In this document: one piece after another, positions 33,239-43,155 of the stretch
How the letters are laid out: each line of letters opens with the position of its first letter
Numbering within the stretch: position 1 is the stretch's first letter
From: Ferroplasma sp037442045
Lineage (GTDB): Archaea > Thermoplasmatota > Thermoplasmata > Thermoplasmatales > Thermoplasmataceae
DNA length: 48,160 nucleotides
NCBI RefSeq assembly: GCF_037442045.1
Contig: NZ_JBBIRC010000005.1
Span: 1 to 48,160 of the forward strand
Direction of reading: 5' to 3'
Program-made: the position numbers and the translations under genes
Notes under the pieces: model-generated
Database searches by the model: none
What the model was told of the DNA's origin: nothing
What the model saw: only the letters and a program-made list of their open reading frames with translations

Positions 33239-36200
33239 GGTCTGATATTAAATGTACACTGGTTATAGGTTCAGGCCCTATAGTTATAGGGCAGGCAGCG
33301 GAATTCGACTATTCAGGATCGCAGGCATGCCTTGCATTGAAAGAAGATGGCATAAAAACAGTACTTTTGAATTCAAATCCTGCAACAATACAAACAGATT
33401 ATGAGATAGCTGATAGAGTATATATAGAACCTGTAGACCCCGAAAGTGTTATCGAAATAATAAAAAAAGAAAAAATAGATTCGATACTGCCTTCAACAGG
33501 TGGGCAGGTTGGATTGAATCTTGTTATACTGCTTGATCAACTTGGAATTATATCTTCATATGGAATAAAAGTTCTTGGAACACCGGTAAAATCAATAGAA
33601 ATGGCAGAAGACAGGAAAAAATTTTTTAACCTGATGAAAAGTATTAATGAGCCTATTATAGAATCGTATACAATTTCTAAATCTGATTACAGTGAACTTG
33701 TACCGGAAATAAAAAAATATCCGCTTATATTAAGAACCGGATTTTCTCTTGGTGGTTCAGGCGGCGTAATAATTAACAGTAAAGATGAATTGCTGGACTA
33801 TTGCAAAGATTATTTTTCTGTTCATGAAGATGCACTCGAACTTGATGAATCGTTGCTGGGCATGAAAGAAATGGAATATGAAATGATGCGTGACAGCAAC
33901 GGAAATTGCATTTCAATATGTAACATGGAAAATTTGGATCCAATGGGTGTGCATACTGGAGAAAGCATTGTTACCACGCCGTCACTTACACTCAGCAATG
34001 ACGATTACCAGAAATTGAGGACATCGGCAATACATATTGTCAGTGAAATAGGGGTAATTGGTTCATGCAATATTCAATTTGCACTGGACCAGAAAAATAA
34101 TAAATATTATGTTGTTGAAGTTAACCCGAGGACATCAAGATCATCCGCACTTGCTTCAAAGGCATCAGGATATCCAATAGCCAGAATATCAACAAAGATA
34201 GCTATTGGATACAGTTTAAATGAAATAAAAAATCCCGTAACAAAAAATACATATGCTGCATTTGAACCATCAATGGATTATATTACAGTAAAAATCCCTA
34301 GGTGGCCATTTGATAAATTTTCTGTTAAGCGCCAGATAGGGATAGAAATGAAATCAATAGGAGAAACCATGGGAATTGGCAGAATATTTGAAGAAGCTTT
34401 AATGAAAGCTGTAGCATCCCTTGATATAAAAAATACCGCATCTATGAGGCTTTTTACATCACCGGAAAAAACAGTTGAGCTTATGAAGATTCCAAATGAC
34501 CAGCGATTATTTGCGATCTTTGAAGGATTGTTTCAGGGAATGGATATTATGTCCATTTCCAGGTTAACTGGCTATGATAGCTTTTTCATAGAACAGATGA
34601 AAAATATTGTTAATGGAATTTTATCATTAAAACCTAATATAATGCCGGATAATATTGAAGAATTAAAAATGTTGGGAATTTCAGATGAAACAATATCATA
34701 TTATTCAAAAATAACACAAAACGAAATTATAAAATATAGATTAAACAAATCTATTATCCCATCATATAAAAAAATTGATACCTGCTCTGCAGAATTTGAT
34801 TCTGATACTGCATATCTATATTCCACATACGATAAATTCAGTGACAATGTTGCAACAGGCCAAAAAAAAGTAATAGTAATTGGTTCAGGGCCAAACAGAA
34901 TATCCCAGGGCGTAGAATTCGACTATGGCGCTGTTAAATCAATATTATCCTTAAAAAAGCTGGGTTATCAGGCAATAATGGTAAACAGCAATCCTGAAAC
35001 AGTTTCTACAGATTTTGATATATCTGACAAGCTGTATTTTGAACCGATAACGCTGGAGCATGTAGCCAATATAATAAACTTCGAAAAACCTGCCGGAATC
35101 ATAATTCAATTTTCTGGCCAAACAGGGCAAAATATGGCAGAAGCTTTATCTGATTTATTTGGCAACATAGTTATTGGAACCAGGCCGGAAGACATATATA
35201 GCATAGAGGAACGAACAATATTTTCCAAAACATTAAAAAAATTGGATATCAAGCAACCAGATTTTATAGAAGCTTCAAACATAAATGACCTCGATGAGAA
35301 AATAAAAAGCATAAATCTACCGGTTATCATAAGGTCAAGCTTTATCATAGGTGGAAGGGCTATGGATATAATATATGATTATGACATTCTTGCAGATCGT
35401 GTCAAGGAGTTATTCATGGATCGCCCCGGTTCACCTGTGCTTATAAGCACCTATCTTCAGAATGCTGTGGAAATTGATGTTGATTTCATTTCCTTCAAGG
35501 AAAAGTCTATAATTGCTGGAATCTCTGTGCATATAGAGGAGGCCGGCACACATTCCGGAGATGCAACAATGGTTCTTGGGCCAGGAAGAGTCAGGGAAGA
35601 TACATTTGAAAGAATACAGAGCATAGTAAATAAATTATCAACAAATTTTAAGCTTTCTGGAATATCAAATCTTCAGCTTGCAATCAAGGATAATGAAATA
35701 TATGTTATCGAGTTAAATGCAAGGTCTTCAAGGTCTATGCCATTTGTTGCAAAGGCTACAGGGATTAACTGGATTGATTATGGAATAAAAGCCATGCTTG
35801 GTATAGATGCACAAATAAAATACGTTGAACCGAAATCGTTCTTTATTAAGGTGCCAGTTTTCCCATTTAAAAGGTTCAGAGACATGGATGTAATTCTTGG
35901 CCCTGAAATGAAGTCAACAGGGGAAGCCATGTGCTGTGGTAAAACATTCCAGGAAGCAATGTCTAAAGCAGTACGCATTATGAAAAGGGGATTTAAGTTA
36001 GATTCTGTTATAATTACAGTGAATGATGCAGATAAAAAACAGGCGATAAAAATTGGCAAAAAACTATCAGAGAAGGGAATAAAACTGTATACTACACCTG
36101 GAACACACAGTGCTTTAAAAGAAGCAGGAATTGAGTCCACTGTTGTTTACCGGGTAAAGGATATGCGGGCACCGGGAATCAGCGAGGTAATAAGAAATGA

Positions 36201-36390
36201 TGATATATCTCTGATTATAAATACGCCTTCTGAATCATATGGATCAATAAGGGATGGATTTTCAATCAGAAATCTTGCCATAAGGAAGGATATACCGCTG
36301 ATAACAAATATCAGGTTTGCATCGGAGCTTGTAAATTCTCTTTTATCAAATAAAAACACAGGCACCAGAGAGTTATCGGAATACTGGTAA
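33235..36390 (+). CDS. carB: Carbamoyl-phosphate synthase large subunit
   Basis: 1051 aa, normal size. Two homologous ATP-grasp halves: the first starts VIGSGPIVIGQAAEFDYSGSQAC, the second (about residue 543) VIGSGPNRISQGVEFDYGAVKS. Each carries a VEVNPRTSRSSALASKA or IELNARSSRSMPFVAKA metal-binding segment. The C-terminal MGS-like allosteric domain begins near residue 930 (GKKLSEKGIKLYTTPGTHSAL). It makes carbamoyl phosphate for pyrimidine and arginine synthesis, as a heterodimer with CarA. Confidence 0.97.
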   Translation: MRSDIKCTLVIGSGPIVIGQAAEFDYSGSQACLALKEDGIKTVLLNSNPATIQTDYEIADRVYIEPVDPESVIEIIKKEKIDSILPSTGGQVGLNLVILLDQLGIISSYGIKVLGTPVKSIEMAEDRKKFFNLMKSINEPIIESYTISKSDYSELVPEIKKYPLILRTGFSLGGSGGVIINSKDELLDYCKDYFSVHEDALELDESLLGMKEMEYEMMRDSNGNCISICNMENLDPMGVHTGESIVTTPSLTLSNDDYQKLRTSAIHIVSEIGVIGSCNIQFALDQKNNKYYVVEVNPRTSRSSALASKASGYPIARISTKIAIGYSLNEIKNPVTKNTYAAFEPSMDYITVKIPRWPFDKFSVKRQIGIEMKSIGETMGIGRIFEEALMKAVASLDIKNTASMRLFTSPEKTVELMKIPNDQRLFAIFEGLFQGMDIMSISRLTGYDSFFIEQMKNIVNGILSLKPNIMPDNIEELKMLGISDETISYYSKITQNEIIKYRLNKSIIPSYKKIDTCSAEFDSDTAYLYSTYDKFSDNVATGQKKVIVIGSGPNRISQGVEFDYGAVKSILSLKKLGYQAIMVNSNPETVSTDFDISDKLYFEPITLEHVANIINFEKPAGIIIQFSGQTGQNMAEALSDLFGNIVIGTRPEDIYSIEERTIFSKTLKKLDIKQPDFIEASNINDLDEKIKSINLPVIIRSSFIIGGRAMDIIYDYDILADRVKELFMDRPGSPVLISTYLQNAVEIDVDFISFKEKSIIAGISVHIEEAGTHSGDATMVLGPGRVREDTFERIQSIVNKLSTNFKLSGISNLQLAIKDNEIYVIELNARSSRSMPFVAKATGINWIDYGIKAMLGIDAQIKYVEPKSFFIKVPVFPFKRFRDMDVILGPEMKSTGEAMCCGKTFQEAMSKAVRIMKRGFKLDSVIITVNDADKKQAIKIGKKLSEKGIKLYTTPGTHSALKEAGIESTVVYRVKDMRAPGISEVIRNDDISLIINTPSESYGSIRDGFSIRNLAIRKDIPLITNIRFASELVNSLLSNKNTGTRELSEYW

Positions 36391-36520
36391 ATTTATACTT
36401 TTAAATTCTATAATAATATTTTTTACACCATCTTTTGATTTTACCGAGTTTATGAGATTATACATTTATATTGTTTAATAATATGTAAAACACATTATAC
36501 TTTTTAGATTAAGTTTGTAT

Positions 36521-36910
36521 TTATTGTTCAATTCGATTTTTGTTTCTCATTTTTCTTTTGTTTAATTTATATTCGATATAATAAATAAAATATATTATGG
36601 TTACAGGCAGTGAAATCAATCCTGCAATAATCGATCTGATCAGTTCTGTATTAGGATAATAAAATTCAAAAAGTGGTTTGGGAGCGAAGAATGCGGCCAA
36701 ATTTAATAGTAAGAGATAAATACCAACCTTTAATCTTGCATCTTTATAAGGCATATAATATTTTGAAAAGAAAGGTATCAGAGGATACGCTGATAAGACT
36801 GCAATAACAATGGAATAAAAAATCAACTTGGCTAAAAATCCAACAAGCAGCGAAGTTAGCAAAATAAGGAATATAAGAAGTAATGCCATTTTTTCTTTAT
36901 ATGCCTTCAT
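36521..36910 (-). CDS. Small membrane protein downstream of the secreted protein gene
   Basis: 129 aa, unrecognised. Four hydrophobic segments are visible at about residues 8-26, 28-50, 60-79 and 90-112, with a strongly basic C-terminal tail (YKLNKRKMRNKNR), so the C-terminus is probably cytosolic. The ATG at 36910 lies 9 bp after the stop of the 466-aa secreted protein gene, so co-expression is very likely. The size, helix number and position would suit an immunity or assembly partner, but no motif proves it. Confidence 0.65.
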   Translation of the reverse strand: MKAYKEKMALLLIFLILLTSLLVGFLAKLIFYSIVIAVLSAYPLIPFFSKYYMPYKDARLKVGIYLLLLNLAAFFAPKPLFEFYYPNTELIRSIIAGLISLPVTIIYFIYYIEYKLNKRKMRNKNRIEQ

Positions 36911-36919
36911 TTTTTGCCT

Positions 36920-38320
36920 CTATATGTTAGGATTCCAACGTGGGAATATTGATGTATGGGCAGGGAAGAATCCTTCCCAACTACTGAAACTATGGTAAGT
37001 TGAAATTATTACTGACGAACTTGGTATAGTGACATCTGTTGAAACGATAACAACGTATCTGTATGAGAAGTTATGGCTGTTTCCTGTAACAGGATTATGA
37101 AAATGATCGGTATAAACTCCAATTCCGAAATATGGCAGGTAAATCCAGCTTAAATACCATGCATATGGATGCCAGTAACCCAGTTCCACATATGGATTTA
37201 TAGTATTACTGGGTTCAGATGGATATGCCGTCATAACATAGGCTATAAGACCAGTTACAGCTAAACCCAGGCCTACAAAACCTGCTGCCGTAGTTGCAGC
37301 TGCAGCAAGAGCTGTAGTAGCTTCTCCTCCCGCCGCAAGAGCTGTTGTTGCAACTAACAAACCCCCAAAAATACTCACAAAAGAAGCGATACCGAAATCA
37401 CTATACGGTAAAGATGCTTTTGATTCTCCTATCCACTCATAACCATTATTTATGTTTCTTGAAGCTGACTGCGGGTCTATATAAAAATTCACAGGATCAT
37501 TTCCGATAGTCAATGTTGCATTTCCATTAGTTACCATTACAGAATAATTATATTTTCCTGTAGAGTTTACGTATATTCCATTTATATTTCCGGTTTTAAT
37601 AGTAATATTGTTATTGCCCATAGATGTTATATTTCCGGTTGATTTTATATTATTGGAATTTATTGAAAATGTTGTTGTAATATTTTGATTAAATGTTTTA
37701 GTTTCATTAAAGAATGAGGGTATTGATGTATTTTTATAGAATATTTTGTTAATTGTTCGTGGTGCTTCAAATAATTTTAAGGGCATTATTGTATTTGTGA
37801 AATCTGTTTTAACTGTTTTATTATAATATTTATATGCATTCACGGTAATTTTATTTGCATTCAAGAAAGATGAGGATGAATACATTGTTAAATTCAAAAA
37901 CGTTGTGTTTTTCCATGATTGGTGGTTATAATAGTTATTGCTAATTTTTTCTGTTGTTCTGAACAGGCTTAACATTTCATATGTATAATATTTTTCTGAA
38001 CCATTATAATTTTTTAATGTTGCAATGTAATTATATAATGTACCATTGAATTCAAGTGTTCCTTTTCCATTGATTATGGACAACATACTTGAGTTATCAA
38101 AATATGCGAAATCTGATATTACCTTAGAATTGGTTGTATTTGCGCCGAACTCCACCAATCCAGTATTAACAAATTTAGTCACTGCATCTGAAATTTGTGG
38201 ATTTTCTTCATTAGATTTTATTGCCTGACTATTATTCGAATTAATAGCACCGGAAAACGCAAGCATAACCATAACAACCACAACCATTACCGATAATACC
38301 ACAATATGCTTTTCCTTCAT
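36920..38320 (-). CDS. Secreted, Asn-rich surface protein with Gly/Ala-rich hydrophobic segment
   Basis: 466 aa, family unknown. Residues 6-24 are a signal peptide or anchor (IVVLSVMVVVVMVMLAFSG). Residues 30-300 are rich in Asn, Thr and Ser, with about fifteen N-x-S/T sequons, as in heavily glycosylated outer-surface proteins of acidophilic archaea. Residues about 308-365 form a long hydrophobic Gly/Ala-rich stretch with the doubled TTALAA (325-330, 335-340) and GLGLAVTGLIAYVM, able to form a transmembrane hairpin. The C-terminal 100 residues are aromatic-rich (GYWHPYAWYLSWIYLPYFGIG) with histidines (TDHFHNP), ending in RWNPNI. The layout resembles secreted membrane-active proteins, but no family was recognised. 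A membrane protein gene follows after 9 bp. Confidence 0.7.
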   Translation of the reverse strand: MKEKHIVVLSVMVVVVMVMLAFSGAINSNNSQAIKSNEENPQISDAVTKFVNTGLVEFGANTTNSKVISDFAYFDNSSMLSIINGKGTLEFNGTLYNYIATLKNYNGSEKYYTYEMLSLFRTTEKISNNYYNHQSWKNTTFLNLTMYSSSSFLNANKITVNAYKYYNKTVKTDFTNTIMPLKLFEAPRTINKIFYKNTSIPSFFNETKTFNQNITTTFSINSNNIKSTGNITSMGNNNITIKTGNINGIYVNSTGKYNYSVMVTNGNATLTIGNDPVNFYIDPQSASRNINNGYEWIGESKASLPYSDFGIASFVSIFGGLLVATTALAAGGEATTALAAAATTAAGFVGLGLAVTGLIAYVMTAYPSEPSNTINPYVELGYWHPYAWYLSWIYLPYFGIGVYTDHFHNPVTGNSHNFSYRYVVIVSTDVTIPSSSVIISTYHSFSSWEGFFPAHTSIFPRWNPNI

Positions 38321-38536
38321 AATATAATATAATATATAAAATTTTCTATATATAAAATATTGTATTATATAATGATTTGAGTTTCTTTATATACTTATTT
38401 ACTGCACTCCCGGTATACAGTATTCTTCACAGAATTCTATATTAACATTATCATTTAAAAAAGTTCCTTACTGGAAAAATAAACCCATAAGATGCCATTC
38501 CTAAATAATATAAATAATACCATATTATAGAGGTTT

Positions 38537-39190
38537 ATGAAGAACTTTGAAAAAATCTATTCAGAAATCAAGAAAGTAGCTCCAGCGCATCATTTCGAAT
38601 TCACAGACTCACCATTCTGGATCCTTATTACCACCATACTTTCACAGAGGACTAAAGATGCTGTTACAGATAAAGCAGCCAGATTGCTGTATGAAACCTA
38701 TCATGATTCGTATGGCCTTGAAAATGCTGACCCGGCTGATATTAAAAAAATTATAAAATTTACAGGATTCAGCAATGTTAAATCACTCAGGCTCATAGAA
38801 ATAGCTAAAATTATTAATCATGAGTATGGCGGGAAAGTGCCAAACACCCATGAAGAACTTATAAAACTTCCAGGTACAGGCAGCAAAACTGCAAATATAG
38901 TACTTACACAGGGATTTAATATTCCAGCTATTGCTGTTGATACCCATGTTTTTAGAATTTCAAACAGGATTGGGCTGGTAAAAACAAAAACCCCGGATGA
39001 AACTGAAGAGGCGTTAAAGAAAGTAATACCGGTTAATTACCAGATAGAATTTAATCCTGTATTCGTAGAATTTGGAAAAAATATATGCAAACCAGTATCA
39101 CCGAAATGTAATATATGTCCCATATCGGATTGCTGTGATTTTTTTCTGAATAATAAGAACAAGGATGCTGTTAAGAAAACCAAAAAATGA
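38537..39190 (+). CDS. nth: Endonuclease III (DNA glycosylase/AP lyase)
   Basis: 217 aa. It removes oxidised pyrimidines and nicks AP sites. Helix-hairpin-helix LPGTGSKTANIVL (catalytic Lys117) and the following Asp135 in IAVDTHVFR are present. The 4Fe-4S cluster ligands are C184, C191, C194 and C200 (spacing x6-x2-x5). GAGG lies 4 bp upstream of the ATG. The stop overlaps the first possible start of the next gene by four bases. The C-terminal basic tail (NKNKDAVKKTKK) is a small extension. Confidence 0.94.
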   Translation: MKNFEKIYSEIKKVAPAHHFEFTDSPFWILITTILSQRTKDAVTDKAARLLYETYHDSYGLENADPADIKKIIKFTGFSNVKSLRLIEIAKIINHEYGGKVPNTHEELIKLPGTGSKTANIVLTQGFNIPAIAVDTHVFRISNRIGLVKTKTPDETEEALKKVIPVNYQIEFNPVFVEFGKNICKPVSPKCNICPISDCCDFFLNNKNKDAVKKTKK

Positions 39191-39261
39191 TAACAATATC
39201 CTTCCAGTTAACCGAAACTGTAATTAATGGTGGCTCAATTCATTCAATTAAGAGTGATATC

Positions 39262-40851
39262 ATGGAAAAATATGTTATTATGGACAAATATTTTGATGGA
39301 AATAAAATAAATATGTCCTTAAAGGTCTTTAAAATTGAAGATGGGATTATAACTGGTTACACTAATCCTGAAAATTTAGATTCTGATGGCATAAAAAATA
39401 GTAATGCCTATATAGATCTGAGGGGAAAATTTGTTACTCCTGGGCTTATAGATTCACATGACCATTTTACTCTCACATCATTGAAATTAAAGTATCAGAT
39501 TGATTTCTCTTCTGTCCGTTCATTTGATGATTTTAAACAAATTTTAATAGAAAATAAAGATAAAATAATTCATGGGTGGCTGCAGGGATATGGCATAAAC
39601 GAGTATAATATGAAGGAGAAAAGGCTTCCTGATAAGAAAATAATTGATGAAATATACAGTGATATCCCTGTTTTTATAACACAAATGACAGAGCACTATG
39701 GAATTTCCAATTCTAGAGCTATGGAAATCGCAAATATAGAAAAAAATACAGAATCGCCACCAAACAGCAAAATAGGTAGATTTAGCGATGGCAATCCCAA
39801 TGGAATATTGTATGAAGCAAATGCAATGGACCTTGTAAAAAGAAAAATTCCGGAATACAATAAAGAAGACTATGTAGAAGCAATAAGATTTGGATCTGAA
39901 CAGTATATAAATTTTGGAATTTCGGCAGTGAAGGATATTGGTGGAACAGGTAAAGATATTAACGAAGAGACAAGGATAAATGCTATAAATGAATTGGCAG
40001 AACGAAACGAACTCAAACTTAGAATAGCAATTGCTTTGCCTGTATATTCCATTAATGATGTTAAAAAGAAAATAGAACTATCGAAGATGGTAAAGGAAAA
40101 CAAAATTGTTAAATTTGCTGGATTCAAAATGTTTCTGGATGGCAGTATTTTATCAAAAACAGCGTGGATGAAAAACTTCTACGCAGATGGACAGGATAAT
40201 AAAGGCATTTCACTTTGGGACCTGGAACAATTTAAGAAGGCTCTTCAGGAATTATCAGGCACAGGGCATCCTGTGAGTATACATGTTATTGGTGATAAAG
40301 CCATAGAAACCGCACTGGATTGCATAGAAGAACTGAATAATGCTGGGAAAGCTTCAAAATATAATCTAATACACTGCTACAAATTAAATGGGGAAATTAT
40401 AAACAGGATAAAAAGGCTAAATGTAAATATTGAAACTCAGCTTGCTTTCCTGTATTTCATTGGTGATGCAATAAGTGATAATATAGGCCCTGATCAATCT
40501 AAATGCCTGTTTCCACTGCGAACTTTAATGGAAAAGAAAATACATGTTTCCAACGGTTCAGACAGCCCGGTTACTCCATTTAACCCAATTTACGGAATCT
40601 ATTCAAGTATGTATAGAAGGACAATTACAGGGAAAAATGAACAGGTATATTCTGGGCAAGAGGAAATAGATTTAACCAGTGCATTAAAAACATATACAAA
40701 AGAAAGCAGTGAAACCATTGGATGGGAACAAATTGGTTCACTGGAAGAGGGTAAAATGGCTGATTTTACTGTCTGGCCAGAGGATCCTGAAAATACTGGC
40801 AATGATCTGGAAAATTGGCTTAAAATGAAGCTAAAGGTTTGCAGGGCTTAA
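39262..40851 (+). CDS. Amidohydrolase, YtcJ-like metal-dependent hydrolase (COG1574)
   Basis: About 529 aa. N-terminal metal site in TPGLIDSHDHFTL, a conserved lysine region SILSKTAWMKNFYADG, then PVSIHVIGDKAIETALD and the C-terminal VSNGSDSPVTPFNPIYGIYSSMYRRT and EEGKMADFTVW. This is the order found in YtcJ/COG1574 proteins, whose substrates are mostly unknown. The frame is open back to an ATG at 39187 overlapping nth, but the 25 extra residues have no family similarity. The ATG at 39262 with GAGTGA upstream gives the usual N-terminus. The 3' end overlaps the convergent MBL gene by four bases. Confidence 0.83.
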   Translation: MEKYVIMDKYFDGNKINMSLKVFKIEDGIITGYTNPENLDSDGIKNSNAYIDLRGKFVTPGLIDSHDHFTLTSLKLKYQIDFSSVRSFDDFKQILIENKDKIIHGWLQGYGINEYNMKEKRLPDKKIIDEIYSDIPVFITQMTEHYGISNSRAMEIANIEKNTESPPNSKIGRFSDGNPNGILYEANAMDLVKRKIPEYNKEDYVEAIRFGSEQYINFGISAVKDIGGTGKDINEETRINAINELAERNELKLRIAIALPVYSINDVKKKIELSKMVKENKIVKFAGFKMFLDGSILSKTAWMKNFYADGQDNKGISLWDLEQFKKALQELSGTGHPVSIHVIGDKAIETALDCIEELNNAGKASKYNLIHCYKLNGEIINRIKRLNVNIETQLAFLYFIGDAISDNIGPDQSKCLFPLRTLMEKKIHVSNGSDSPVTPFNPIYGIYSSMYRRTITGKNEQVYSGQEEIDLTSALKTYTKESSETIGWEQIGSLEEGKMADFTVWPEDPENTGNDLENWLKMKLKVCRA

Positions 40852-41636
40852 TTGCCGTGAAATTCCAGTTCCGGCTTATCAGTGGAACCATAGACCTTTG
40901 CCATTAAATTATTTGTATCATGATTAAATATTATCGATATATTTTCATTAATTGCTTTTTTCAGCAGCTTCCTTTTCATTTTCATGGTCTGAACTGGATA
41001 TGAATCTATTGCTGGAATATAATATGGCTTAATGTGGAATGCTGATGGGAAGAGATCACCACCATACATATATTTTTTGGAATTTATATTAAAAAGTATT
41101 ACCATATGCCCTTCGCTATGCCCACCTGTATTTACTGCAGATATGTTCCCGTTGATCTTTGCCGTTCCCTCCAGTGCCTTTATATTTCCATATATTTTTT
41201 TGTGAATGTAGCTTCCCCTGGTAAAGTTATTGGGATGCCTGAATGCTTTTAATTCTTTTGTTTGCATTATAATTTGGGACCTTTTAAATAGCAGGCTGCT
41301 GGAAAATATAGATCCCGCATGGTCAAAATGCATATGGGACAATATAATATTATCCAGGCTTTTTAAATGATAATCTTCAGTCAATGATCTGGAAATGTCA
41401 TTATTCTTTTCTGGCCTGAATATTTTTTTAAACTGATCAGAAAAACTATTTCCAATACCTGCATCTATTGTTGTATTTACATTATTAATTCTCAAATAAG
41501 GTATATTGGTGGTTATTCTTATTTTATTGTTGTTATCATTAAAATGTTTAGACCATAATGCTTTTGGGATAATGCCAAAATATGCACCTGCATCAAGTTC
41601 ATATGTTCCATCATTTAGAAAATAAAGTTCTTCCAT
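40848..41636 (-). CDS. Metallo-beta-lactamase-fold hydrolase
   Basis: 262 aa. The metal-binding signature HMHFDHAGS is followed by NTGGHSEGHMVIL (third His ligand), YMYGGDLFPS (bridging Asp) and IIFNHDTN (last His). The pattern matches the AHL-lactonase/phosphotriesterase-like branch of MBL proteins; the true substrate cannot be said. No signal peptide, so cytosolic. It lies 38 bp after the fixX stop on the same strand and may be the last gene of the etf operon. The stop overlaps the amidohydrolase end by four bases. Confidence 0.87.
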   Translation of the reverse strand: MEELYFLNDGTYELDAGAYFGIIPKALWSKHFNDNNNKIRITTNIPYLRINNVNTTIDAGIGNSFSDQFKKIFRPEKNNDISRSLTEDYHLKSLDNIILSHMHFDHAGSIFSSSLLFKRSQIIMQTKELKAFRHPNNFTRGSYIHKKIYGNIKALEGTAKINGNISAVNTGGHSEGHMVILFNINSKKYMYGGDLFPSAFHIKPYYIPAIDSYPVQTMKMKRKLLKKAINENISIIFNHDTNNLMAKVYGSTDKPELEFHGN

Positions 41637-41673
41637 AATAAATACTATAAAACAAAAATATAAATGTTTTATG

Positions 41674-41961
41674 TTATGCGTATCTCAGTGCTATTCCTTT
41701 TCCGAATTGAGGGTATTTCCAGTCAATGTTTTCATACGGGCATGAAATTCTTGATGCACCGCATTCAACACAGTTTTCGTATCCTATAACTATTCTATTG
41801 TTCTGCCATGAAAAAACATTTGCCGGGCAAATTGAGACACATGGCTGTGGCTCTCCGTACTTGGCAGTGCATTCAAGGCATGTGTTTACATCCTTAATGG
41901 CAAGATGTGATTTATCATCCTTTTTATACCTTAAAGTATATAATTTCTCTTCTGTTCTCAT
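41674..41961 (-). CDS. fixX: FixX-like ferredoxin
   Basis: 95 aa. Two cysteine groups: C28, C31, C41, C45 (CLECTAKYGEPQPCVSIC) and C64, C67, C74 (CVECGASRISCP). The second has the FixX form CxxC-x6-CP. FixX-type ferredoxins carry electrons within the EtfABCX complex. Directly downstream of fixC (adjacent codons, no gap), so the stoichiometry is probably equal. It is the small iron-sulfur subunit between flavoprotein and quinone. Confidence 0.88.
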   Translation of the reverse strand: MRTEEKLYTLRYKKDDKSHLAIKDVNTCLECTAKYGEPQPCVSICPANVFSWQNNRIVIGYENCVECGASRISCPYENIDWKYPQFGKGIALRYA

Positions 41962-43155
41962 TTATCTCATCCTCATAACAAAACTCATCAAATCAGGTAT
42001 TATATTTCTATAATTGCCTACCATGGTATTTCTGATACCTATTAAATCTCCTGATGCCCAGCCCTCAAGCAAAGTTGATACCATGCCCATGTATTCGCCA
42101 GCTTTATTTCCAGACATGAAATCAGCTTCAAGCTTTCTTTCCTTTGCAATTTTTGAAATTTCAGGATCTTTCATAAGGTTATATCTGTAGATTTCCTTAC
42201 TATAGTTATTAACGGCTGCTTCTGCGGCCAGTGTCCCTGATGCTATTGCAGGGGTAATTCCATCAAATGTCAGTGGATCTACAAGCCCAATGGCATCACC
42301 GCAGAGATATACATTTCCCTTTGCAACGTTAGAATCTGGAAAACCGCCCTCAGGTATAACTTTAGCAGAATATTCTCTTAAAGAATAGCCCTTCACCTTT
42401 TCGGCTATGCCTGTCTTTTCAAGGAATTCATCAAGAAGTTTTTCCGGGCTTATCTTTCTATCAAGGAGTTCTTTAATTGGTGATCCAATTCCAACTGCAA
42501 GGCTATCCTTGTATGTGTACATAAATCCTGCTACAAGTGGATCAGACATGATCATTCTTGCTGCCATTCCTGTATTGTCATCTGGAAATCCAAAAATGGT
42601 GTTAAGATCTCCTTTCTTTATTGAGTAAACCATTTTTACTGCCTGTACTGAATTAGCCGGTGTCCAGTCTCCGTTTATTCCAGATTCCATGGATACTAAA
42701 GCATTTACACCTTCAGCAAGGATAAATGATTTCGCTGCAACATCACCGCGGTCTGTTGTCAAAGATTTTGCAATTCCATCTTCCCAATTCAGCTTTAGTG
42801 CAGTTGTTTTTGTAATAACCATGGCACCTGCACTTTCAGATACGGAAGAAAGCCATTTATCAAACTTTAATCTTCCAGTTGTTACAAGCCCTTCCGGATG
42901 GAACTCAATATCAACAGGTTTATTTTTATTGTAAAGTGAGAGTTTTATAGTTTCTACATTTCTTTCGAAAGGCATTCCTTCACCAAAAACGGAAGTTACA
43001 TAATTTTTCCTTATCATTGCGCCTGAGACATTTTTTGAACCAGGCTCTGGCCCTCTTTCTATAACAAGTACTTTCTTGCCTTCAGAAGCTGCTTTTAGGG
43101 CTGCTGCAGATCCTGCTGGCCCTGCACCTACTATAACTATATCATATTCAAGCAT
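41962..43155 (-). CDS. fixC: Electron transfer flavoprotein:quinone oxidoreductase (FixC-type)
   Basis: 397 aa. FAD fold IVIVGAGPAGSAAALKAASEG (6-26), KNVSGAMI, and VYLCGDAIGLVDPLTFDGITPAIASG near residue 290, all typical of FixC/ETF-QO. The protein binds FAD and sits at the membrane, passing electrons to quinone with FixX. At 397 aa it is shorter than mitochondrial ETF-QO (about 600), because the Fe-S domain is the separate FixX. It overlaps the end of the etfBA gene by 8 bp and is followed at once by fixX. Confidence 0.9.
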   Translation of the reverse strand: MLEYDIVIVGAGPAGSAAALKAASEGKKVLVIERGPEPGSKNVSGAMIRKNYVTSVFGEGMPFERNVETIKLSLYNKNKPVDIEFHPEGLVTTGRLKFDKWLSSVSESAGAMVITKTTALKLNWEDGIAKSLTTDRGDVAAKSFILAEGVNALVSMESGINGDWTPANSVQAVKMVYSIKKGDLNTIFGFPDDNTGMAARMIMSDPLVAGFMYTYKDSLAVGIGSPIKELLDRKISPEKLLDEFLEKTGIAEKVKGYSLREYSAKVIPEGGFPDSNVAKGNVYLCGDAIGLVDPLTFDGITPAIASGTLAAEAAVNNYSKEIYRYNLMKDPEISKIAKERKLEADFMSGNKAGEYMGMVSTLLEGWASGDLIGIRNTMVGNYRNIIPDLMSFVMRMR

